The translations under genes and the position numbers were made by a program. A stretch of DNA of 64,000 nt from Corella eumyota (lineage: Eukaryota; Chordata; Ascidiacea; Phlebobranchia; Corellidae). The stretch lies in NCBI GenBank assembly GCA_963082875.1, contig OY720099.1, positions 8,246,001 through 8,310,000 on the forward strand, in the 5' to 3' direction. This document shows positions 22,501 to 34,500 of the stretch, piece after piece (positions within the stretch are counted from its first letter, which is position 1; every line of letters starts with the position of its first letter). The notes beneath the pieces were generated by a model that was given only the letters and a program-made list of their open reading frames with translations, was not told the origin of the DNA and did not search any database.

Positions 22501-25500
22501 GACATTAATTTCAATTTTTTGTTAACTCATCTCATAATATAGAAAAAAAAATTTAAAAAGATATATTTTGCTTACCTTTGTGCCAGAGTTTTCTTCTTGG
22601 CTAGATTTCTACAAAAAAATTGTGATAAATTACAGTACATAAAATTTTTTTTTACATAAACGTGTAAAGTTATTTTTAGTAAATTAGTTTTAAATGCTTT
22701 ATTGTTTAATGTCGTAACAAAAAGAAATGTATTTTAATAAAAATTTACAGAAAGCATTTCCTCTTCTTTAGCCAACAATCTTTGTTTTCTTTGCAATTCC
22801 CTTTCCCACTCAGATTTCTTAACAACAAGATAAAAATTAGACGAAATAAATATTGCTACAAATAAGACTTAAAAAAAATGAATTAAAAAATAAGTTTTTT
22901 TTATTTGTTTATCCGATGTGAACTAGTTGCATTCTGCCAAAACACAGGGAACCAATTGGTAGATTAAATATAAGGTAATCATAGTCAATATTATCCCAAT
23001 CTGCTAAAGGCAACTCAAAACTGGGCCTGAGCAACAAAATTTACACTATGTTCAGGAAGTCAATAAATATTAAAAAGAAAAAAAAATATGCTTAGACATT
23101 TTATTGTATAAATTTTACCTTGATTTCTCTTATAATAACATCTTTGCTAGATGTGGGTTCAATTCGTAATGGAACTTCCGATCTTCTTATTATTTTGTAA
23201 TAATAAAAATCTTTTCGATCTGTGATTGCAATTGCCAGGTCACTTCCTTCCTTTGGCTCAACTATCTCCTAAAATAATAAAATTTAGAAAAAAACAATAT
23301 CGAGCTATAAAATTGATATTACCTATGTTAATGTAATTTTAAAACGGATTAGTTATGTTAGTATTATGCCATGTTAAAATTTGATATATAAAAGATAATT
23401 CAAACACTCATCTATTTTTGTAAAATAAAGTTGTAAATTAAAAAAAATATATATTGATAAAATTCGAAGTCTGTTTTTACTTGTGTTAAAGATTCTGGTT
23501 CTTCAACCTTTTTACGTCTCATGAACAATCCTCTATACATTAACTTCACCTAAACAAAAAATAAACAGTTTTAAGATTAATCAATACAGTTAAAATGTTT
23601 TAAAAATGTTGTTTAAAAATTAACCTTGTGTTTTCTAGTTGTCTCTTCTTCTGCAATTGACTCTTCCGTTACAACTGGTTCTGGCGATTCGGGTATTACA
23701 ACCTTAAAATATAAAACATTAAAAAATGTTATACATTTCACAAAAATTAGCCTTCCTTTTGCTTCTAGTTCACAGTTTTTATAACATAAATGAAGCCCAA
23801 AAGCTGGGCAATCGACTAGTGTACATAAAAAACTATATTATCTTTATTTACATTTAACTACAGATATGCTAAAAATATTTTTTTATTTTTCTTACTGGGA
23901 CTGGTTCTTCAACAGTTGGTGTCGGTTCTGGAATTATTTCAGGGGGAATCTCATCCACCTCAGGCTCACTTTCAATACTTTCTATGCTTGGTTCTTTTTC
24001 AACATGTTCAACATGCTCAAGTTTAGGAGAAGCCTTACAAAAAATAAAAAATTTAATTTTTTTTGTAATTTGTCAGGAAATTTTTGTTGCGAATAATTTT
24101 AAAATGCTCAAGAAATCGTTAAACCTTAATTTCTTCTTCAATGTCATGGGCTGATTCTTCAGTCGACGAGGATATCTACAACAATAAATTTAATTTTTAA
24201 AACTAAAATTTAACTAAAAATAAAATAAATTTTTTTAAAAAAGTAAAATTGTTTTGTTTTAATTTTGATTAATAGTTTAAAAACCTCTGGTTCTTCTGCA
24301 ACCGCAAATACTGGTTCTTCAACCTCAGGTACTGGTACAACAACTGGTATTTCCCTTTCTGGTTCTTTTTCTTCAGCAAGAACTGGTTGTTCCTAAAGTT
24401 TTATTAAAAAAAATAAAATAAAGTGTTGTTTTACAAATTTTAAATTGTATTAATTAGAAAATGAAAAAAAATCCTAATGAAATTACACCAATTGTTGGTA
24501 TTTACCTTTTCTGATGAAACTGGAATTTCTTCAACAACCTTAGCTTTAGGTTTAGACCACCCCCGGTATCGCAATTTAACCTAAAATATTAAAGTTCAAA
24601 TTTAACACATTTTATTTCGTAATATTGAAACTCATTAATTATTACATTATTTAAGTTGTTTTGCATTTGTCTTTTACAGAATAAAAAAAAACCTTATGTT
24701 TTTTCTCAGGTATTTCTTCTTGAACTGGTTCTTCCAGTAAGATTGGTTCCTCCACTAAAGCTGGTTCTTCTGTTAAAATTGGTTCTGCTTCTTTTTCCTC
24801 AACCACAACTGGTTCTTCCTATTTTGTAATAAAGTAAATTTGATCTTAAACAATTTTATAGAAAATTATAGTTTTAAATTCTAGGCAACCATTACAATAT
24901 AATGGTTGGACTTTTGTAATGTAAAGTGGTATCATATTACTTACATGAATTACATATTCTTCTGGAGGTAAATCAATTTCTGCATAGGTTGGTTCTTCTC
25001 TTACCACTGGTGTTGGTTCAAACAACTCATCATATGGTTTTCTGGATTCCACAACTGGTTCACTTTCTTCGACAACTGGTTCAAATTCTTCAACTGGTTT
25101 TTCTTCTTTAACAATTGGTTCAAACTCTTTAACTGGTTCTTCTTCTTCAACAACTGGTTCAAACTCTTCAACTGGTTCTTCTTCTTCAATAACTGGTTCA
25201 ACTGACTCCACATATAGCTCATCAATTGGTTCGCTGGTTTCAACAATTGGTTGTTCAACTGGTTCACTGGTAACTTCTGGTACTGATTCCTCAGGAATCA
25301 AAATCGGAACTGGAACCTGAAAAAAATTTTTAGTAAAAATATGTTAAAGTTAAATTTTCTCAAAAATGTTATTCTATATTTGTACCTCGTGTTCAGATTC
25401 TTCAGAAACTTCACTAACAGGTTTCTTCTTACGAATGAAAAATCCCTTGTATGTAAGTTTAACCTGCAGATTAGTGATATTTTTTAAGGTCATTTAAATT

Positions 25501-28500
25501 AAATATATATTAGAATAATATTAATATACCATATTTTAATTACCTTGTGTTTTTCTAAATCATCTTCTACTGGTTCACCAGAAACCTAAAAAAATGATAA
25601 AATTTAAATTTTTACTCTTTTTTAATTGATGTCCCTAAAGGTTTTCCATAGACGTGTTTTTTTGTGTTTTTTTGTTTTTTGTCCAAAAACACATAATCTT
25701 ACCTCTTCTTCTGGTTTATCACCATATTTGTCCTTTCTTCGCACCAGCTTTACCTAATTAAGAAAAATAATCAAAAGTAAAAAAAAAGCAAAACATGATA
25801 TAAAATAATTTATTTTTACTTTTGATATATATTTAAAGCATGATTTCTTGTATAAGCAAAGACTCTAATACAAGCTTTCCACATTATTTGAGTATTCATT
25901 TTTTACCTTGTGTTTATGTTTAGGAGATTCTGGTTTCACGTGAACATGACCATGGGTATAAACTGTCATATCATCTGTGATAGGAACAGTTTCAAATGAA
26001 GTTCCGCAATACTTGCAAACATATGTGCCCTCCTCATCAACTAACACTGGAACATAAACTATTTGTCTTGCCCCCTTCTTTCCAACTTCAACCTTAAAAA
26101 AACACACATTTTTTTTAAAGATCACTAAAAATTTGTTGTTAAGTTAAATAAATAAAACTAAAAGAGATATACATAATTGGCCCTAATTTTTAAGAAATTT
26201 AGGAGCAAAAGTTAAGACCTTAATCTAATCTTAAAGAGTAATTAACGTCCAAAAATTAATTAGTAAGCAATATAATAGACAATATAATAAAATTTGCCAA
26301 AGTAACAAAAGTTACCCTTTATTTGACTTTTCCTGCATATTTTTTCATTGCAAAATTAAATTTTAATACAGAAATATTAAAAAAATACAAATATTACCTC
26401 TTCTGTTTCAACTTCTGGTGCTTCTTGTTCAACTGGTTCACTGGTCACTAAAATTGGTTCCTCTACAGGTTCTTTAGGAATAGCTTCAAATGGTTCCTCA
26501 GAAATAATTTGTGGTTCTTCTTCAACTGGTTCTTTATCCGATTCAGATATCTGTTAAATAAAAAATGATAGAAATGATAATTTATTTTTCAATTTAGAAT
26601 GGTGGTATTTAAAATTTTAAAATTACATCTGAAATTTCTTCAGGCTCCTTTTTCTTTTTCCAGAAGCGCAATCCTCGATATCTCAGTTTTGCCTTAAAAT
26701 AAAAAAATAAAATATTTTAAAACAATAAGCAAACTTCTAAACTTTTTTAAAAAGTATGTTTAATAAAGATATGGTGTATAAAATATCGACAGAATTGGGA
26801 CGTTGCAAACAAATTGAATAAAGATGATTTGTCATGGCAACAAATTTAAAATTATCAGTTTCAGATAAATAAATTGTGTTGGTTTCAGACAGGTGGTTAA
26901 CATTTTAAGTACATTAAAAAAAAATGTTATCCACAGAAACATTTTAATAAATTTTAATATATTTTATAAATTTACTTTGTGTTTTATTTCATCTTTAGGT
27001 TCTTTCTGTGATTCCACAGGCATCATTTCTTCCTGAAAAATCATAACAAAACAAATTAATAAAGAGCATTTTAAAAAATTATGTTTTATTTAATTTTATT
27101 TTTATATTTTGAAAAAAAAAACTTTTATAAGGTAACAACATATTTTTACTTCCTGTGGTTCTTCAAATTGAACATGAACATCCGGTTTATCAGCTTCCTG
27201 CATATCCTCACTAACCAGTATTGGTACCACACCAATTTCTTTTTCAATAACAGTAGCAGTTGACTAAATAAAAATCAAATTATTGTAGTTAGTGAAAAAT
27301 ATGATCCCAACTGAAAAATAAATGTTTTATTAATAATTACCGCTTCGCTGGTTTCAATATACTCTGGTTCAACCATCTCAGGTTCTTCTGGTTCAGTATA
27401 CACAATCTCTGTTTTTATTTCTGGCTCAGTTAACACCACCTCTGGTTCTGGTTCAGTGAACAACATTTCCGGTTCTGGTTCTTCATACACCACCTCTGGT
27501 TCAGGTTCAGGCTGAGTTACTATTACCTCTGGCTCCAGTTCTGGCTCAATTAATTCAATTTGTGGTTCTTCTGGTTCAGTGTACAAAATTTGTGGTTCTT
27601 CTGGTTCCAATTCTGGCTCAATAAATACAATTGGCTCTTCTGGTTCAGTTACCACCTCTGGTTCCAATTCAGGTTCAACAAATTCAACCTCTGGTTCTTC
27701 TGGTTCCGTGTATAAAATCTGTGGTTCTTCTGGTTCAGTTACTAACTCTGGTTCTAATTCTGGCTCAATCAATACAACTGGCTCTTCTGGTTCAGTATAC
27801 ACCACCTCTGGTTCTTCTGGTTCAGTATACATCACCTCTGGTTCTTCTGGTTCAGTATACAAGATATGAGGTTCTTCTGGTTCAGTGACAATTTCTGGTT
27901 CCATTTCTGGCTCAATAAAGACAACCTCTGGTTCTTCTGGTTCCAATTCTGGCTCAATAAATTCAACTATCTCTTCTGGTTCTGTATACAAGATCTGAGG
28001 TTCTTCTGGTTCAACAAACACAATCTCTGGTTCCTCTGGTTCTGGAATAAATGCATCTTCCTGCACTGGTTCAGTAATAATTTCATCTGGTTCTGTGAAA
28101 TATGGTTGTTCCTGCTCAATTGGCTCAACCAACACAACTGGTTCTTCTTCAAATACCTCTTTTGGTAATTCTTCAACAGGTTCTAATGGACTTTCCATTT
28201 CTACATCAACAGCTGGTTCTTCTAAAACTACCACCTTAATTAAAAAAATTAAATTAAAATATTTAAAAATGTATTTTATAAGAAAATATTTTTGTCTAAT
28301 TTAAAACAGTAAAACTAAAACGAGAACAAATTTATATTTTTACCTTTTCCTCAGAAATTTCATCAGTATCCCTCCTTCTAATTGGCAAACCCTTGTACAA
28401 CAGCTTTACCTAAAATCAAAAAAAATATCAAGAAAAAATAAAGATTTAAAATGTCAAAGAAAAAAAATAAATACAACAAATTAAACCTTTCTTCTTGGTT

Positions 28501-31500
28501 TTTCAACCTCTTCTAAATCAGCTGGGGAATCAACCTATAATAAAAATTATTTCTTTACTTTTAAATGAAATGTATATTCAATAAAAACTAAAAATTTTGC
28601 CTTATATTTAATAAAAACTAAAAATTTTGTTAAGTAAATTTGTTTCTAAGATGCAAATTTGCATATCAAAAAATATTTTTAAATACCTCTTCTTCTGGTT
28701 CAATTTTCTCTTTCCTTCTGATAACAGGAACACCGCTAAAACGTAGTTTTACCTAATCAAATACAAATTAAAAAAATTATTTATTTCCTTTTCAATTATA
28801 GTGCTAATTTTATTCAGACATAATTTTATTTTTTCAAAGTTTTTTAGTTTACATTTTTAAACAAAAAATTTCAAATACAAGAATAACTTTCAAATAAATA
28901 TAGTTTACCTTTTCAGGTTTTTCTACGACAACAGGTTTTTCACTTATTACTTTAGCCCCACAATGCTCACAAATAGTTACTTCTTCATGATCAGGTAAAT
29001 AATATTCAGTAACAACATGGTCACCTTCTTCTGGTTGGAAAGGCTTAAAAAAAATAAAAAATAACCCTTTGTTAAATTTCCCTTGGGGCATTGAATTAAA
29101 AGTCTATATATAATAAAGCATATTGAGCAATAAATGGGCAATTACATTTGTTGCAAACATGTAACGACCATCAATCTTTTCAGTACAACCAAATAAGTTA
29201 AAATGCGGCCTGTAAGGCAGACATTAAACTAATTGGTACAGTAAAAATTATTAAAAAACTATTTATATACAAAGTCTATGAAAACTTATCATTTACTTAC
29301 TTTTTTTCCTAGATGATATCCCTTAAAACGCAATTTTGCCTAAAACAATAATTATGGTAAGTTACAATACAAAATAGTCAAGGTGAAATAAATTTAGGTA
29401 AAAAGAAAAGAAAATATTTACTTCAAATTTAAATTAAAATCTAAAGATTAATTTATTTGTAATAAACCTTGTGTTTTTTAGGTGTAGCCATTAATCGTTC
29501 CTCTGAAGCTAATAAAGTCACATCATCGAGCTAAAAACGAAATTAATCCTTTATATTAATTAAAGTTGTGAATATTAAAAGCTTTTATTCATAAATTATT
29601 GTATAGTAATATAAAAATTTAATAATAAACAATCTAAAAATAGAAGAGCAAACCGGTGGTTCTGCTGAAATCATATCACTTGCTTCATCTTCAGGTTTTT
29701 CTTCTGCTACCAAACCCCGAGGAGTTTCTATCATATCTTCTTCTGTTGGTTCAATAACAGCAGGTGCTTCCTATATTTTAATAATCAAATTAAAACTATA
29801 AGACTTTAGTTCGTGGTACATACATTAAAACTAAGGAAAAAATTAGCAAAAATAAAGGATTTGAGTCATTAATAATAAATGATTTAATAATATTGATTTA
29901 AAATTGTAAAAAAAATTTTAATTTGTGATTAATGTAGTGAACATTGTTTTATATAAACAGAAATTACAATATTTGTATAAAAATGAAATATTAAAACCAT
30001 AAACTTTTATCATAATTATTAATTGGAATAAAATTACATCATCTATAAGTTCAACAGGTTTTTCAGTTTCTTTAAAATCTTTAGGTTGATCGCGAATTGT
30101 TGATGGAATAACAGGAATATATCTTTTGATCTAAAATTAAGACATTTAATGTATTTTACAACAATTTATATTCACCTGCTAACTAAATAAATATAAGCCT
30201 GTTATTACTAAAGACAAAAAGATTTACCGTGCGCTTCTTTTTAAATCTTTTATCCACTGGTTGTCCGTCAACTAGAACTGAACCACAATATTCACAATTG
30301 ACAGTTGGTTCTTCAACAACCACTATTGGTTCTTCTTCTGGTTCCTTATATTCAACCATAACTCGTTCCTGAAATATAATATTCTTATATTACTAATTGT
30401 TAACTACTAATCTTTTTACCATGATAAACTGGTTAAAAAATAACTAATACTAGTTTTTAATATTATATTCAATTAAAACCTCAGTTTCGCTTATAACATC
30501 TGGTTCAGACTCCTCTTTTATTGGTTCAAAAGTTTCAACAAATGGTTCTTGCTTCACTGGTTCACTGATTTCAACAAATGGTTCCTGTTCTACTGGTTCA
30601 CTGATCTCAACAACTGGTACCTCTTCTTCTGGTTCACTGATTTCAACAACTGGTTCTTGTTCTAAAGGTTCAGTGATTTCAACAGGTGGTATTTCTTCAA
30701 CTGGTTCCACAACTTCAACTTCCGGTTCTTCTTGTGGTTCAACCTCGACTGGTACTTCAGAAATCTCTTCAACTGGCTTTGGTTGTTTTCGAGGCCAAAA
30801 TCCCTTGTACACCAGTTTTGCCTAAAAACCATAAAAAAATTACTTTCTTAAACATTAATGAAAAATTACTAAAAACTTTTAAACAGTTTAATTTTTTTTA
30901 AACCTTGTGTTTTATGGGTTCTTTTGGTTTTACTTCTTCAATAGGTGGTTCAGACTCTACTGGAATTTCCTTAAAATAAAATAAAATATAAATAAAAAGT
31001 AAACACAAATTAATAAATACAACAAACACATGTAACTATACAATATTTACCTCTGCTTCTTCCTCAGGTTCAGTAACAACAGGTTCCTCCTATATAAAGA
31101 AACAAGTTAAATTTATTAAACATTAATATAAGCATTAGGTTAAATGTTAATTGACTAAAAAAATGCTATGGTAATGTTCAAAAGTTGGAACCAACTTTAT
31201 TAAAATGGAACGGAATAAGAAATGCCATATATCATACTAACAATTTTAAAATTGGGTTTGGGTAACAAATGTAGCCCTTGTTTGAGCTGTAAGGTAATCT
31301 TTATTTAACCCCATCCCTACATTTGGGATAAAAAAAAAACAATATTAAAAAACATGATGAAAAATATTTTGTATTTATGTAGTAGTTTGTACCTCTCGAA
31401 GCTGTGCACTGTGGAAAACAAATGGTTCTTCTTTAACAGATTCATCACTTTCTATCACTGGTTCTTGAGTGACTAATGGTTCAACTTCTACCATTGGTTC

Positions 31501-34500
31501 TTCTACTGGTTCTTCTGGACTCATTTCCTCAACTGGTTCCTCTTCTTCAATAATAGATTTTGGTTTAACTGGTTCTTCGAATATTGGTTCTCTTATTGGT
31601 TCAGTAAACTCTTCAGATGGTGCTTCTTCAACTGGTTCACTGGTCACAACTGGTATTTCTTCTTTTGGTTCAACAATGACTTCTGGTGTCTCAGAAATTT
31701 CTTCAAGTGACTTTGACTTCTTTCCAAGAGGAAATCCCTTATAAAGTAGTTTTACCTATAATGACATGAACAATTTAAAATCATATATTGAGCATAAAGA
31801 ATTCTTTAACTTAAACTTTGTTATTTCTTACCTTTCTCTTAGGTTGTGGACTTTGATCATCTTCTACCTCTTGTATTTCTTTTTCCTTGGGTTTTGGAAA
31901 TCCTTGATACACAAGTTTAGACTGTGTAACAAAAAAATATGATTTAATTACCTAATCTTAGACATTGACAACTAAATATTTAATCTTAATTACTTTATAT
32001 CTCTTCTTAGGTTCCGCTACTGGTACCACTTCTTCAACAAGTGGTTCAGGTTCAACAGCTTCTTCAACAAGTGGTTCAGGTTCAACAGCTTCATCAACAA
32101 GAGGTTCAGGTTCAACAGCTTCTTCAACAAGTGGTTCAGGTTCAACAGCTTCTTCAACAAGTGGTTCAGGTTCAACAGCCTCTTCAACAGAAATTTCAGG
32201 TTCAACATATTCTTCAACAAGTGATTCAGGCTCAACAACTTCTTCAACAAGTGATTCAGGTTCAACAACCTCTTTTTCCACAAATGGTTCAGGTTCAACA
32301 ACCTCTTCAACAGAAATTTCTGGTTCAACATATTCTTCAACAAGTGGTTCAGGTTCAGCAACTTCCTCAACAGGATATTCCTTCAAAACAAGAAAAAGCT
32401 TTAAAAATGGAAACCTAAAACAAAAATCTAAAGACAGCTCTAACAGAATACCTCTAAAACTGGTTCAGAGGTTTCAACAATTGGTTCCAAAACTGGTTCT
32501 TGTTCGACTTCTGGTTCTGCTGATTCTTGTTCTGGTTCTGATACCTCAGCAACAAGAATGGGTCTTCTTGGAATAGAAAGTCCTTTGTATCTTAATTTTA
32601 CCTACATAAAATAGGATATTTACAAAGTTTTAAACCTCATAACTTTATTAACAAGTGGAAACTTAGGTAATTACCTTTCTCGGCACAGCTTCTGGTTTAT
32701 CTACCTCATCTTCACCTTCAACTTCTTCAACTTTCTTTTTAGGCAACATGGGACCTCTGAACTTTAACTTTACCTATGAATAAAATAAATAGAAATTTAC
32801 AGTCAAAACAATTATGAGATATTTTAAGGATTGCCCAAAAAAAAAATATCCATTCTGTGTTAGTAAAGAATACCTTGTGGTTTATTTTTTCAGGTTTGGC
32901 TTCTACCGGTGTAACAACTTCTTGTGGTTCTGGTTCACTTTCAACAATAGGTTCTTCTTCTTCAACAATTGGTTCAGCTACTGGTTCGAGTTTTACAGGT
33001 TCTTCAACTTCAATTTGTGGAATAGATTCCACAACAGGTTCTTCCTCAACCAAGAGTAAAGGTTCCTCCTTAACTGGTTCTTCCTCCACAGGTAAAGATG
33101 GTTCTTCCTCAACAAATATAGTTGGTTCTTCTTCAACTGGTTCTTCTTCAACTGCCATAGGAGGTTCTTCTTTTACTGGTTCTTCTTTAACTGCCATAGG
33201 AGGTTCTTCTTTTACTGGTTCTTCTTCAACTGGTAAGGGAGGTTCTTCCTTAACTGGGATAGATGGTTCTTCCTCTACAGATATTGGAGGTTCTTCCTCA
33301 ACTGGTAAAGATGGTTCCTTTTCAACAACTACTGGTTGCTTTCGAACCATAAAACCTCGATATTTTAATTCTACCTAAAATTTTATTAAATATTATTAAG
33401 ATTTCATAGTTAAAAACCTTATAGTTTTTGCATTTTTTTTTAAATATAGTTTTTGCATTTTTAAAATTTACAAACTTTTAAAATACCTTTTTAGGTTGAA
33501 TTTCTTTTTCGTCTTCTACCGGTTTCTCTTCTTTCTCCTTTCTTTTTGGAAGAGTGAATCCTTTGTACAACAACTTTGCCTGAAAATAGTAACATATTTA
33601 ATTATTTATTATTTTACAATTAAATTAAAATATTTTAAATAAAATTTATATTCAGATGTTAACCTTGTGTTTTTTCGGACTATGCATAATCTCTTCTGGT
33701 ATAACTTCTTCTATTTCACCCTTAAAATTTATGAATGTTAGTTTGCTTTCAGATAAAAAAGCATTTAATTAAGAATTTAAAAAGCAATATTTATTTAATT
33801 ATAACCTCTTCAGAAACAGGTGCCACTACTATTTCTTCTTCTTGGACAACTGGCTCTTCCTGTAAGTTTACATACACAATTAAACAAACTGAACTTAAAA
33901 CTTTAAATTTATTAGAAAATAAATTATTTATTTTAGATTTATAAAAAGTAAACTATTTATTTACTGTTTTAAGTTGATGACTGTGGAAAACAAATGGTTC
34001 TTCTTCAACTGGTTCACTGATTTCAACAGCTGGTTCTTCCTCACTTATTTCAGAAATTGGTTCCTCTTCGACAATAACTTCTGGTTCCTTGATAACTTCA
34101 ACTGGTTTTTCTTCAGTATAAGTTTCCTCTGGTTCAATAAGTACTGGTTCCTGTTCGACTGGTTCTTCAACCACTTCTTCTGGTTCAACAGCTATTGGTT
34201 CTTGTTCAACTGGTTCCACAACCATTACTTCTGGTTCAACAGTAACTGGTTCCTGCTCAACTGGTTCACTTATTTCTGGTTCTTCAACCGCTTCAACAGG
34301 TTCAGATTCAACTGGTGTTTTTCGAACAACCATCCCCTTGTATCTTAATTTTACCTTTAACCCAACATTTTTAGCATAAGTAAAAATCTAATTTATCAAA
34401 CACATACCCTCTAATTGTATATACCTTTTTTTGTGGTTTATCTGGTTTAAGTACGTCATCTACTTCTTTGTCATCCTTCTCTTTAACAGGGAACCCCTTG

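Larger units (their letters stand above)
19508..25585 (-). other. giant gene block 5 (exons 51-71): C-terminal part
   Basis: Exons: 25544-25585, 25386-25463, 24945-25316, 24693-24818, 24506-24580, 24285-24392, 24124-24174, 23896-24033, 23625-23702, 23481-23549, 23119-23268, 22749-22817, 22576-22608, 22181-22252, 21870-21995, 21420-21683, 21223-21294, 21023-21082, 20725-20877, 20204-20440, 19508-19636. The split motif continues (LEKHK/VKLTYKGFFIRKKK, EKKHK/VKLRYRGWSKPKAK, TRKHK/VKLMYRGLFMRRKK) and then fades: exon 67 has SRVAFKGFFF and exon 69 VFHSNKSNE. Exons 61-66 are less repetitive, more charged and partly helical-looking. The C-terminus is Lys-rich (MKFLSRKKKSKLKK) and ends DDGSPVL. The exon 54 donor (GTTTTT) is weak. 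Confidence 0.78.

Noticed and set aside
27579-28168. Gly/Ser-, Trp/Phe- and Leu/Val-rich + strand frames opposite the PEV exons (also at 31469-32576, 32857-33378 and 33974-35318)
   Set aside because: They are antisense shadows of Glu/Pro/Val repeat codons, lack splice logic on the + strand and show no independent constraint.
29154-29217. Extra exon of the giant gene (about 64 bp, minus strand, reading PHFNLFGCTEKIDGRYMF)
   Set aside because: Acceptor and donor look good, but the length is not a multiple of three and would shift the frame of the next exon. It could at most be a rare alternative exon.
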